From Lachnospiraceae bacterium (GTDB lineage Bacteria > Bacillota > Clostridia > Lachnospirales > Lachnospiraceae): a stretch of 64,000 nt of DNA. A program made the position numbers and the translations under genes. The stretch covers positions 1-64,000 of the forward strand of contig JAILOI010000037.1 in assembly GCA_024690885.1 (NCBI GenBank), in the 5' to 3' direction. Shown piece after piece: positions 19,386-28,676 of this stretch (positions are counted from its first letter, which is position 1; each line of letters starts with the position of its first letter). The notes beneath the pieces are model-generated. The model saw only the letters and a list, made by a program, of their open reading frames with translations. It was not told the origin of the DNA and searched no databases.

Positions 19386-20246
19386 CTAATAGAACGTCTT
19401 GACCAAGTTTACAATTACCAAGTTCCATCCGTCTGCCAGCACAAACAACAAGACCTTGAAGGGCAAGGAAATGGTGGTAGGCGGGAGCATCATCATACCC
19501 ATGGACATCAATACCGATGCCACAACCATATCGATGACAATAAACGGAATATAAATCAAAAATCCAATGATAAACGCAGTCCGAAGCTCACTGATGATAA
19601 AACTTGGAACCAATACGTAGAACGGCACATCGTCGTAGTCCTCGTAGGTCACTTCTGCAATCTCGCAAAAGAGATTTAAATCCTTGGTCTGTGTCTGTCC
19701 GTACATAAACTCACGGAACGGAACCTCGATTTCCTCCAAGGCTTCTTCCTGGGTGATGGTTCCCTCATCCAACGGCTTTAGCGCATTCTCATTAATCTGG
19801 GAAAAGGTCGGCCACATAATAAAAATGGTCAAAAAAAGTGCCAAACCAATGAGAACCTGATTCGGCGGAGACGTCTGTGTACCAATGGCTGCTCGCACGA
19901 AATGCAATACGATGATGACTCGGGTAAAAGACGTGAGCATCACCAAAATCGAGGGAGCCAGTGCAATGACCGTCAACACCAACAGGATTTGGACGGTAGA
20001 AGAAAGGCTACCCGTATCTCCATCAAAAGATAAAGTGAATCCTCTGCCGCTGCCTGTGGTCTCATCGGATGCATTGGGAGCCCGATTGGTGGCACCATAA
20101 TCAGTGCTAAGCTCCGTCTCCTCGTCTGATTCCGTAGCAAAAACTGTCTCCGGTACGAATACCAGAGCCAGTGAAATTGCCAGCGCAATACACGCAAATA
20201 TAATACTGATTTTACAATAAAGTTTCTTGAATCCCTTCATGTGCAA
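19386..20246 (-). CDS. fliP: Flagellar export protein FliP
   Basis: SFTRVIIVLHFVRAAIGTQTSPPNQVLIGLALFLT. Confidence 0.97.
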   Translation of the reverse strand: MHMKGFKKLYCKISIIFACIALAISLALVFVPETVFATESDEETELSTDYGATNRAPNASDETTGSGRGFTLSFDGDTGSLSSTVQILLVLTVIALAPSILVMLTSFTRVIIVLHFVRAAIGTQTSPPNQVLIGLALFLTIFIMWPTFSQINENALKPLDEGTITQEEALEEIEVPFREFMYGQTQTKDLNLFCEIAEVTYEDYDDVPFYVLVPSFIISELRTAFIIGFLIYIPFIVIDMVVASVLMSMGMMMLPPTTISLPFKVLLFVLADGWNLVIVNLVKTFY

Positions 20247-20249
20247 TGC

Positions 20250-20633
20250 CTACTTATCTACATTCGAATTCTCATTCCGGAAGGAATCCATAAAATCCTT
20301 AAAATTCTTAGAAAGTTTCGTTACATCCGGTACCGTAACGTCTTCTGTCGAAAGATCAAGATCCTCGCCTCTGACTTGTCCAATGGGCGCAATTTCATCC
20401 TTGCCCACGCCAATCACAAAGTAGTCTTCCTTGCCGACACGTACCACCTGGATATATTTATTGTTGGCTACCCGCGCAGTCTCAATAATTTCAATGTTCT
20501 TATTGAAGGTATGCGCCTTCTGGTAGTTTGCAATAAATCGCGTTGTATAATAGGTTAGTACAAGTACTCCCACAAAGATAATGAGAACGACAATAAATTC
20601 AAACACATTCTCACCTGTTGAAGTTACATACAT
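20250..20633 (-). CDS. fliO: Flagellar protein FliO/FliZ-like
   Basis: Single TM then KYIQVVRVGKEDYFVIGVGKDEI; fliO position upstream of fliP. Confidence 0.85.
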   Translation of the reverse strand: MYVTSTGENVFEFIVVLIIFVGVLVLTYYTTRFIANYQKAHTFNKNIEIIETARVANNKYIQVVRVGKEDYFVIGVGKDEIAPIGQVRGEDLDLSTEDVTVPDVTKLSKNFKDFMDSFRNENSNVDK

Positions 20634-20637
20634 GGAC

Positions 20638-21000
20638 TTAGCCTATAACTTTCTTAACCGCTTCTAATACACGTTCTGCCTGGAATGGCTTAACGATAAA
20701 GTCCTTGGCGCCGGACTGAATTGCCTCAATAACCATTGCCTGCTGACCCATAGCAGAACACATAATAACACTTGCATTCGGGTCCTTCTCACGAATACCC
20801 TTCAAAGCACCAATGCCGTCCATCTCAGGCATTGTGATATCCATCAAAACAAGATCTGGATTGCATTCAGAATACGCTTCAATAGCTTTGACTCCGTTCT
20901 CAGCTTCGCCTACAACATTGTAGCCATTCTTTGTGAGGATATCCTTAATCATCATTCTCATAAATGCTGCATCATCACAAATTAAAATATTCTTTGCCAT
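20638..21000 (-). CDS. cheY: Chemotaxis response regulator CheY
   Basis: 120 aa stand-alone REC domain (ILICDDAAFMRMMI, DLVLMDITMPEMDGI). Confidence 0.95.
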   Translation of the reverse strand: MAKNILICDDAAFMRMMIKDILTKNGYNVVGEAENGVKAIEAYSECNPDLVLMDITMPEMDGIGALKGIREKDPNASVIMCSAMGQQAMVIEAIQSGAKDFIVKPFQAERVLEAVKKVIG

Positions 21001-21024
21001 CTTTTCATCTCCTCTTCGCCTATG

Positions 21025-22176
21025 TTATTTCATGATTTCCGTAATACGGATACCAAACGCTTCCTCAATGACAACTACCTCGCCCTTGGCAACAAACTTG
21101 CCATTCACGAGAACGTCAATCGGTTCACCGGCTATCTTATTTAATTCTATAATGGTTCCGGGAGCAAAATCAAGTATATCATGAATTGATTTATGAGTTC
21201 TACCCAATTCTACGGTTACTTCCAACGGTACATCCATGATTAAATCGATGTTTTCCGCAGAAAACGTTGGAACATAGCCCGGAGTAAATGACGTGAACTG
21301 CGCCTGCTGTACATTGTACTGCTGCTGTGGCGGCGGTGCCATCATCGGTTGTGCCATCATTGGCTGACCGGCCATCGGCTGTGGTGCCGGTTGTGCTTCC
21401 GGTTGTGGCGCCAATTGTGGCTCCGCTTGTGGAGCTGCCTGTGGTGCCGGTTGCGGATCAAAGGCATTGTCATCCACGGTGGAAGCAGAATCACTCTCCA
21501 TATTAGAGGTAATGTCTCCGCACATTTCCTTGGCCAATTCAATAGGATACAGCTGCATAATCTTGCTGTCAATCAAATCCCCAATTAAAAGCTTAAATTC
21601 GATTTTGATGAAATTGCCACGAAGAAAGTCATCAACCTCTGCCCCATCCAAGGACTCGGACATATCAATCAAATCAGAGGATGGTGGAGAAATATCTACC
21701 ATCTTGTTCAGCATGGAAGAAAGGGATGTGGCCGAAGAACCCATCATCTGGTTCATCGCCTCACTGATAGCAGATAAGTGAAGTTCACCAATCTCGCCGT
21801 CGGTGTTGGAGCCATCACCGCCCATCATTAAGTCCGTAATAATCTTGACATCGTTCTCCTTCAGTACCAAAACATTGGTACCGTTCAGACCCTTGGTGTA
21901 ACCGATCTTGACCATAACGCAAGGACGAACGTATTCATCTGCGATATTCGACCAAGTCGAAACCGAAACCACCGGTGTGGAAATTTCCACCTTCTTGTTT
22001 ACCAAAGAAAACAAGGTGGTGGCTGCCGTTCCCATACTGATGTTGGCAACCTCCCCAATGGTATCTTTCTCGTTGTCTGTTAAGTCACCGTCTGACGGAG
22101 CGCTAGAGCCTTGGGAAGCTGCTGCATCATTAAACAGCGCATTAATTTCTTCCTGTGACAGTGTGGTGTCACCCAT
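21025..22176 (-). CDS. fliY: Flagellar switch protein FliN/FliY
   Basis: CheC-like domain, Pro/Gln/Ala-rich linker, C-terminal SpoA domain (DVPLEVTVELGRT). Confidence 0.95.
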   Translation of the reverse strand: MGDTTLSQEEINALFNDAAASQGSSAPSDGDLTDNEKDTIGEVANISMGTAATTLFSLVNKKVEISTPVVSVSTWSNIADEYVRPCVMVKIGYTKGLNGTNVLVLKENDVKIITDLMMGGDGSNTDGEIGELHLSAISEAMNQMMGSSATSLSSMLNKMVDISPPSSDLIDMSESLDGAEVDDFLRGNFIKIEFKLLIGDLIDSKIMQLYPIELAKEMCGDITSNMESDSASTVDDNAFDPQPAPQAAPQAEPQLAPQPEAQPAPQPMAGQPMMAQPMMAPPPQQQYNVQQAQFTSFTPGYVPTFSAENIDLIMDVPLEVTVELGRTHKSIHDILDFAPGTIIELNKIAGEPIDVLVNGKFVAKGEVVVIEEAFGIRITEIMK

Positions 22177-23161
22177 CTTCTTGCTCCTCCCTCAAAATTG
22201 TTGTTACTCGCACCGCGTAATTCTTGCCGGATGAACCCGGTAATGCAGTGAATTTCTTGATATCACCCACATAAATTTCCAACTCATCGTCAACCTTACG
22301 GTCCAAGCGAATGATATCTCCTATCTGTAATGCCGCAAAATCACTGACATTGATAGAACTGTTTCCTAGAACAGCAGTAACCGGAACCGCAGCCTTCGAA
22401 ATCAATTTCTCGATATCGTCACTGAAGGATTCCTCTGCCACGTCCTGCTGGGATGAGTACCAGAATTTGGTATTCAGCTTATCCATCACAGGCTCTAGTG
22501 TGAGATATGGGAGGCACACATTAATCAGTCCCTCTACATCTCCTATTTTAATATTTATTGTCACAATTGCAATCATTTCCGATGGGGAAATAATCTGTGC
22601 AAACTGAGAGTTGGTCTCGATTCGCTCCAATCGTGGCATGACATCCAAAACGTTTAACCACGGCTCGCGCAGAAGTTCTACGCAAGAGTTCATGACACGT
22701 TCTATGATGATCATCTCAATTTCGGAAAAGTCACGTACCTTATCAAGAGGTTCGCCTTCACCTCCAAGCATTCGGTCTACAATGGTGTAACCAATCTTGG
22801 TGGCCATCTCCATAATAATGTTGCCCTTTAAGGGTGCGAAATCAATAATTCCAAGAAGCACCGGATTGGACAGTGCGTTGGAAAACTCCATATAGGTAAC
22901 GGCCTCAGAGTTCATAACCTCCACCTGGATATTCTTCCGCAAGAAAACCGGAAGGTTTGTGGAGAGCAATCGACCATAGTGTTCGAAAATAATCTCTAAG
23001 GTACGTAAGTGTTCCTTGGAAAACTTAGATGGTCTGGCGAAATCATAGTCTTTGACGGACTGCTTTTCGCCTTCTTTTTTCATTTCTTCGGCGTCTACCT
23101 CACCACTACTTAAAGCAGCAAGGAGATTATCTATCTCACTTTGAGACAGTACATCACTCAT
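22169..23161 (-). CDS. fliM: Flagellar switch protein FliM
   Basis: MSDVLSQSEIDNLLAAL CheY-binding N-terminus, SpoA C-terminus. Confidence 0.97.
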   Translation of the reverse strand: MSDVLSQSEIDNLLAALSSGEVDAEEMKKEGEKQSVKDYDFARPSKFSKEHLRTLEIIFEHYGRLLSTNLPVFLRKNIQVEVMNSEAVTYMEFSNALSNPVLLGIIDFAPLKGNIIMEMATKIGYTIVDRMLGGEGEPLDKVRDFSEIEMIIIERVMNSCVELLREPWLNVLDVMPRLERIETNSQFAQIISPSEMIAIVTINIKIGDVEGLINVCLPYLTLEPVMDKLNTKFWYSSQQDVAEESFSDDIEKLISKAAVPVTAVLGNSSINVSDFAALQIGDIIRLDRKVDDELEIYVGDIKKFTALPGSSGKNYAVRVTTILREEQEDG

Positions 23162-23203
23162 GAGATCTCACCACCCTTGTTTCAAAAATCATAGCAATCA
23201 TTC

Positions 23204-23719
23204 CTAGTTAAACGTAACCTTGGAGAAACCAACGCTTACCACTAAGTTGTTGCCAAATTGCGCATTCAGTTCATTCTTAATCTCTCGCTGTACGCCACTT
23301 TGATCTGCGGAAATCTCCGCCAATGTATACTTGGATACCACAGAATTTACGGTACTGCTGATAATTCCGGCATAGTCATCCATCGCAGGCTGATAGGTCT
23401 CATAGCTTTCACTATTCTTGTTCAAAGACAAGGAAACGGAAATCACCGCATAATGTGGATTGCCGTCAGCATCCTGCTTCAAATTGATGGTCAAAGACTC
23501 CGGCAGGTTGTAAACCGTAACATTCTCCAAAGATATATTCTCGGTGGATTCTGCGCCGGTTGCTGCCTGTAAATCCAAATCAATGGCATCACAAATCTTG
23601 GTCACCAATTCATTCACTTTCTTTACTTCCGGCATAACCGTAATGGTTAAGATTGCAGTCAAAACAATGTTCACCAGAACCAACGCAAATGTAATGATGG
23701 TTAATAAATTCTTCTTCAT
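23204..23719 (-). CDS. fliL: Flagellar basal-body-associated protein FliL
   Basis: Single TM plus FliL-like periplasmic domain, between motB and fliM. Confidence 0.88.
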   Translation of the reverse strand: MKKNLLTIITFALVLVNIVLTAILTITVMPEVKKVNELVTKICDAIDLDLQAATGAESTENISLENVTVYNLPESLTINLKQDADGNPHYAVISVSLSLNKNSESYETYQPAMDDYAGIISSTVNSVVSKYTLAEISADQSGVQREIKNELNAQFGNNLVVSVGFSKVTFN

Positions 23720-23737
23720 GCTAATAAACCTCTCCCG

Positions 23738-24721
23738 CTATTCCAAACTGTCTGAGTTATAGGAATTATAAATCTTGATTTCAACCCTTCGGTTTCTGGC
23801 ACGACCTTCTGCAGTGGAATTATCTGCAATCGGTTCGTAATCACCGCGACCGGAGGAATAAATATGAGCCGGATCAATATCCGTAACCTCTCGCAACTGG
23901 TTTGCCACGTTCAGAGCTCGATACATGGATAATACGTCGTTGCTCTCATATTTGGAAGAAGAAATGGGCACATTGTCCGCATGTCCTTCTACTTCAATCA
24001 GATTGTCCGAGTAGTTATTTAAAATCTTACCAATACGTTCCACCAGAGGAACCGCCTCACCTCGCAGGGTTGCTTCTGCAGAATCAAACAGCAACGCCCC
24101 GCTTAAGGTAATCCGCACATACTGGCCATTGAAATCCACTTCAATCTGGTCCTGGATACCATAGGCAGATGCCTGTTCCTGCACCTTCTGGGCCATCTTC
24201 TCGCTTTCCGACAGTGCCTTCTGTTCCAGAAGTTCTTCTGCTTCTTGTTCCGACGTAACACCGGACTCGGTACCATCCTGGGACTCAGATCCCTGGTTTG
24301 CACCTGTGGTAGACTGACCTCCATTGTTGGCGGTCTGAACCTCTCCGGTACTTTCCATCTGGGTATCTGTAGTTGCACCACCATTGTTATTCATGCTGGT
24401 TTCACCACTCGGCGTGCTTTCGCCGCCTTCTGCACCTTCGCCTTCACTTAAGGAATCACCAAAAAAGTTCGCAATATCCGGCAACTGACTAACACCACTT
24501 CCAACCAGCTGGCCATCCACAATGGTGGCCCCGCTTGGTGTAAAAATACTAAACGCTGCCGACAAGGACGCTGCTACCATCTCGTACTTTGCTGCATCTA
24601 CCGAAGACATGGAGAAGAGCAACACGAAGAAGCACAACAGCAAATTCATTAAGTCGGAGAAAGTCGCCATCCAAGCGGGCGAGCCTTTGGGCGCGTCTTC
24701 CTGCTTCGGTTTTTTAGCCAT
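23738..24721 (-). CDS. motB: Flagellar stator protein MotB
   Basis: GSPAWMATFSDLMNLLLCFFVLLFSMS plus OmpA domain (EVEGHADNVPI...ALNVANQL...GRGDYEPIADN). Confidence 0.96.
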   Translation of the reverse strand: MAKKPKQEDAPKGSPAWMATFSDLMNLLLCFFVLLFSMSSVDAAKYEMVAASLSAAFSIFTPSGATIVDGQLVGSGVSQLPDIANFFGDSLSEGEGAEGGESTPSGETSMNNNGGATTDTQMESTGEVQTANNGGQSTTGANQGSESQDGTESGVTSEQEAEELLEQKALSESEKMAQKVQEQASAYGIQDQIEVDFNGQYVRITLSGALLFDSAEATLRGEAVPLVERIGKILNNYSDNLIEVEGHADNVPISSSKYESNDVLSMYRALNVANQLREVTDIDPAHIYSSGRGDYEPIADNSTAEGRARNRRVEIKIYNSYNSDSLE

Positions 24722-25533
24722 CAGCCTTCACCTCCGCCGCCTTCTTCACCGCCCAAAGATTCACGTACCTTCGGAGGTAAGAATGTCTTCAACTTCTCTT
24801 CGATTACATGTGGGTTTTCACCGGCCTGAATGGAAAGTAAGCCCTCAACCGCAATGGTCTTATAAGCAACTTCCAGGCTATTGTTCACCGCAAGCTTCGC
24901 TGCGGTAGGTGAACACAACCAGTTTGCAATCAAGGAACCGTACAAGGTGGTCAACAACGCAACCGCCATATTCGGTCCGATGGTGGAGAAATCCGACAGG
25001 TTCTTCAACATGTTAACCAATCCAATCAGGGTACCGATCATACCCCAAGCAGGACCCATCTCTGCCCATTTCTCCCAGAATCCAATGCCCACCTTATGGC
25101 GTGCTTCCATGGAATCAATATCTGTCTCCAAAATGGCACGAACCAAATCTGCATCGGTACCATCAACAACCAGCATGATACCTTTCTTCAAAAACTCATC
25201 TTCGATGGAGTTTGCAGATTCTTCCAATGCCAGTAAGCCTTCCTTACGTGCAATGTTTGCCATATCAATAACACTGCGAATAACCGCTGTCGGATCCGTG
25301 CCCTGCGGTTCTTTCATTGCCAAACCAAGTCCACCGAATCCACCGGTGAAATTTGGCATCTTATTACTTGATAATACGGAGGTCAGGGAACCACCGATTG
25401 TGATAATGATGGATGGTACGTCAACGAAGTTTCCCAGCGCAACAACACCACCAGAGGAAACAATTCCGAACACTACCATGATTATACCGGCTACAATACC
25501 GCCCAAATATGCTATATCCAAAGCATTCACCAT
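24721..25533 (-). CDS. motA: Flagellar stator protein MotA
   Basis: Four-TM MotA/ExbB-type sequence (GPAWGMIGTLIGLVNMLKNL). Confidence 0.96.
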   Translation of the reverse strand: MVNALDIAYLGGIVAGIIMVVFGIVSSGGVVALGNFVDVPSIIITIGGSLTSVLSSNKMPNFTGGFGGLGLAMKEPQGTDPTAVIRSVIDMANIARKEGLLALEESANSIEDEFLKKGIMLVVDGTDADLVRAILETDIDSMEARHKVGIGFWEKWAEMGPAWGMIGTLIGLVNMLKNLSDFSTIGPNMAVALLTTLYGSLIANWLCSPTAAKLAVNNSLEVAYKTIAVEGLLSIQAGENPHVIEEKLKTFLPPKVRESLGGEEGGGGEG

Positions 25534-25609
25534 CCTATCTTCAACTCGGGATTACGATCATTGAAAAAAATTCAGTCGATTGGCGCAAAGACACCTACTT
25601 TTTGGTTTA

Positions 25610-25638
25610 ATTCTACTAGATTTTGTGTATCTTGTCTA
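25610..25638 (-). promoter_or_regulatory. SigA-type promoter upstream of motA
   Basis: Minus strand TAGACA-N17-TAGAAT. Confidence 0.65.
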
Positions 25639-25710
25639 CCGACTTTTGAAAACTTTTACCATGGAAAACCAAATAAATAAAAGATTTTTTGCTATTTTTG
25701 TCCAAATCCA

Positions 25711-25741
25711 TAAACCACAAGAAGTAGGAGTTCCGTCTGGG
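25711..25741 (-). terminator. Hairpin downstream of flgE
   Basis: gaagtaggagt...actcctacttc arms (approximate boundaries); no good U-tract, so may be an attenuator or processing site. Confidence 0.5.
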
Positions 25742-25776
25742 ACTCCTACTTCCGTAAGTTTCACGAATTTATGAAA

Positions 25777-27441
25777 TTATCGCTTCAAGTTTGTCAATTC
25801 TTCCAACAGAGTATCGGAAACGGTAATGATTCTGGAGTTTGCCTGGAAACCACGCTGCGTGGTAATCATCTCTGTAAACTCTGTGGAGAGGTCAACGTTG
25901 GACATTTCCAACTGACCACTACTCATCTTACCGCCGTCTGCCGTAACCTCAACACCGATTCCATCGAAATCACCGGAGTTTAAGGTGCTGGTAAATACGT
26001 TGTCACCAAGTGCTTCCAAACCGGAGGCATTGGCAAACTGTGCAACTGCAATCTGGCCCAAAAGAACCGTATTACCATTGTCATAGGAACCGAAGATCTT
26101 ACCGGTCTTATCAATGGATACACCGGTCATGGCACCAAGTTTCTTACCTGCGCCATCACTGGAATCCGCCACGGTACCACGCTCAATTCCAAGAGTAGAA
26201 CTACCACCGTTGTTGTAGTTTAAAGATTTCGAAAAATCGATGGTAATATCACGGAACTGATCTCCCAGCAAGGATGCATTCAAGGTAACGGTCGAGCCAT
26301 CACCATTGATGTTATTGAAGGTACCATCACTGACATTAAACTGCAGCGGAAAGTTGGTATCGGTATAGGAAACCATCAAATCACCGGTACCACTCACGGA
26401 TACGCCGGTAATGTTATCCGGGAAGGAAGATGCATTCGCAAACATATCAGAAATCTTGGCGGTAATGGTAGATGTGGTACCATCGGTTGTCTTAGACAAG
26501 GTCAGCACGCTATCCGGAGTAATTCCGGTTCCCAGAGCCACAATACTGCTGACATTTACTGCATAACCTGCAGGGGATACAATCTGTCCATTGGAGTATG
26601 TATAATTGCTGTTTAAGATATATGGGTTAGTTGCGGAAGAATCTGCATCACCAAACAACTCTGCCAGGTTATTCACCTGCTCTGTGGTATTGGTGGTATC
26701 CGCAATTGCCTCTGCTAAAATATCCACATTATCCTGATCTAAGATACTGGTTAAAGCAATGGTATAAGCACCGGTCTCCACGTCCTGTGCCTTCACTGCA
26801 AACTTCGCGGTATATGCATAACCCAGATTATCATAAAAGGTCAAGTTCATGGCACGTCCGGCAACAGAGTTTACATCCGTATCGTTCTTGTCGATAATAC
26901 CGGATACATTGGCCTGTGTGGTTGCTTCCGGTTCAGATGTTAAATTTGCTGCCTGCATAATACGAAGCGGACTAACCGTATCCTGACGGATAGCGTTGGT
27001 TTCTTCATCCACCTGCCATCCCATAACCAGATAACCGGTAGAGGTCATGGCAAGGTTTCCGTTACCATCCAAGTAGAAAGAACCTGCACGGGTAAACAAG
27101 TTCTCGGAACCGTTGTTTACGATGAAGAAATTGGTGGAATTGGAATCCGTTAACTTGATATCGAACGCATTACCGGTATTCTGTGCTGCACCGGCACTAG
27201 CGATGGATACCTTAATGGATCCGCTCTGAGTACCAAGACCAATCTGCGTCGGGTTCACACCACCGGTGGTTGCAGTCGCACCGGATGCTCCGGCTGTGGT
27301 CTGATACATGATATCTGCAAATGTGGTTGAAGATGATTTAAACGCTACGGTGTTAACGTTAGAAATATTGTTACCAATAACGTCCATTTTTGTCTGGTGG
27401 GTCTTCAGACCGGATACACCAGCATAAAGTGATCTCATCAT
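25777..27441 (-). CDS. flgE: Flagellar hook protein FlgE
   Basis: MMRSLYAGVSGLKTHQTKMDVIGNNISNVNTVAFKSS and C-terminal DLSTEFTEMITTQRGFQANSRII; SD GGAGG before 27441. Confidence 0.95.
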   Translation of the reverse strand: MMRSLYAGVSGLKTHQTKMDVIGNNISNVNTVAFKSSSTTFADIMYQTTAGASGATATTGGVNPTQIGLGTQSGSIKVSIASAGAAQNTGNAFDIKLTDSNSTNFFIVNNGSENLFTRAGSFYLDGNGNLAMTSTGYLVMGWQVDEETNAIRQDTVSPLRIMQAANLTSEPEATTQANVSGIIDKNDTDVNSVAGRAMNLTFYDNLGYAYTAKFAVKAQDVETGAYTIALTSILDQDNVDILAEAIADTTNTTEQVNNLAELFGDADSSATNPYILNSNYTYSNGQIVSPAGYAVNVSSIVALGTGITPDSVLTLSKTTDGTTSTITAKISDMFANASSFPDNITGVSVSGTGDLMVSYTDTNFPLQFNVSDGTFNNINGDGSTVTLNASLLGDQFRDITIDFSKSLNYNNGGSSTLGIERGTVADSSDGAGKKLGAMTGVSIDKTGKIFGSYDNGNTVLLGQIAVAQFANASGLEALGDNVFTSTLNSGDFDGIGVEVTADGGKMSSGQLEMSNVDLSTEFTEMITTQRGFQANSRIITVSDTLLEELTNLKR

Positions 27442-27593
27442 AATATTGTTCCTCCAAATCACTGTAAGTATAAATTTCCGTCCATGGAGTGCTACTACTG
27501 ATCCGGCATCCTTGCCGAATTTTTTAGGTTTGAAGGAGTTGTAATTCATTGCCGCTGTCGGTTGGCAATGAGAAAGCTTCCATAAGGTCCAGC

Positions 27594-27989
27594 TTAAGCA
27601 ATTACAGCTCCGTCAATGTTGGTGAATACCTTCTCTAGGGATTCCTCCTGATTCATGGCGGTGACCACCGTTTGGGATGGTACATTTACAATAAATGCCA
27701 TGGAATCTAATAAAACCAAAGAATCTTGGATTCCTTTTTCCCCAGCTTTTGCAGTTGCTGCTTCCAGCCGCTGACTCTGCTCCTGGGATAATGTAATGTT
27801 TCGGTCATCCAATCGCATGGATGCATGCTTGGAAAACTTTACATTAGAGTTATCGGCAACTTCCAACTGATTTTTTAGGATGTTGGAAAAAGGAGTTTGG
27901 GAAGTAATCGGGGTTGAACTTTTGGTTTTATTTAAGTATTGGTTGGTTACCTGCTCAATGGAGGTAAAACCGTTGACCATCTTGTTCAT
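27594..27989 (-). CDS. TIGR02530-like flagellar operon protein
   Basis: FSKHASMRLDDRNITLSQEQSQRLEAATAKAGEKGIQDSLVLLDSMAFIVNV; between flgD and flgE. Confidence 0.9.
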   Translation of the reverse strand: MNKMVNGFTSIEQVTNQYLNKTKSSTPITSQTPFSNILKNQLEVADNSNVKFSKHASMRLDDRNITLSQEQSQRLEAATAKAGEKGIQDSLVLLDSMAFIVNVPSQTVVTAMNQEESLEKVFTNIDGAVIA

Positions 27990-28001
27990 ATCCTGCTCCT
28001 T

Positions 28002-28661
28002 TTATGCTTCGGTTTCACTTGCTTTCTTTGCAGCTACCAGTTCTGACATACGGGAAATGTACTTTTCACAGGTCGCCTGGTCTTCTGCAGAAATCATGGT
28101 TTTCTGATAAGCGTCTAAACTGGAATATACCGTTTCAAGAGCAACCACCTTCTTGTAATTATCGTCGGTGTAGGTCATGGTCTTGTAATCCGGTAGCTCC
28201 TTAATCATTGCGCTTAAGGTATCTTTTAAGGTTAATGCGGTGTGATAGGTATCATCCAAAATCGTCTCCACTGCCGTGACATCATAAAGCTTGCCATCCA
28301 CTGAAATCTTGGTTCCGGAACTATCCGTCTTCACAAAATCCACATATCCCTCTGCGCCGCCGTTTTCTGCATTCATAATGACATACTTGCCGGATAAGGC
28401 ATTGGCGGAAATATTGGTAACATCGGACTGCAAGGTCTGCATGGTCTCTACCTGGGTAAAGGTTGCAAGTTCCTTCACGTACTCCGAATTATCCGTCGGC
28501 TCCATAGGATCCTGGTATTTCATCTCTGCAACCAACAGCTGCAAAAACATATCTTTGGTATCTTTGGAAGCCTTCTGAGCTTTCGTAGATTCCGTTGCGG
28601 TGTTGGTATTTTCTACCACCTTACCGTTTTGAATTTGCTGTACATATGTTGTTTCTGCCAT
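28002..28661 (-). CDS. flgD: Flagellar hook capping protein FlgD with atypical C-terminus
   Basis: DMFLQLLVAEMKYQDPMEPTDNSEYVKELATFTQVETMQ. Confidence 0.93.
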   Translation of the reverse strand: MAETTYVQQIQNGKVVENTNTATESTKAQKASKDTKDMFLQLLVAEMKYQDPMEPTDNSEYVKELATFTQVETMQTLQSDVTNISANALSGKYVIMNAENGGAEGYVDFVKTDSSGTKISVDGKLYDVTAVETILDDTYHTALTLKDTLSAMIKELPDYKTMTYTDDNYKKVVALETVYSSLDAYQKTMISAEDQATCEKYISRMSELVAAKKASETEA

Positions 28662-28676
28662 ATTTTACTCCTTAAT

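Noticed and set aside
24881-25564. 227-aa plus-strand ORF
   Set aside because: Antisense to motA, which has a clear family assignment and SD-spaced start.
27442-27549. 36-residue in-frame N-terminal extension of FlgE from the ORF track
   Set aside because: FlgE N-terminus normally begins MxRSLYAGVSGL; a good SD lies directly before 27441.
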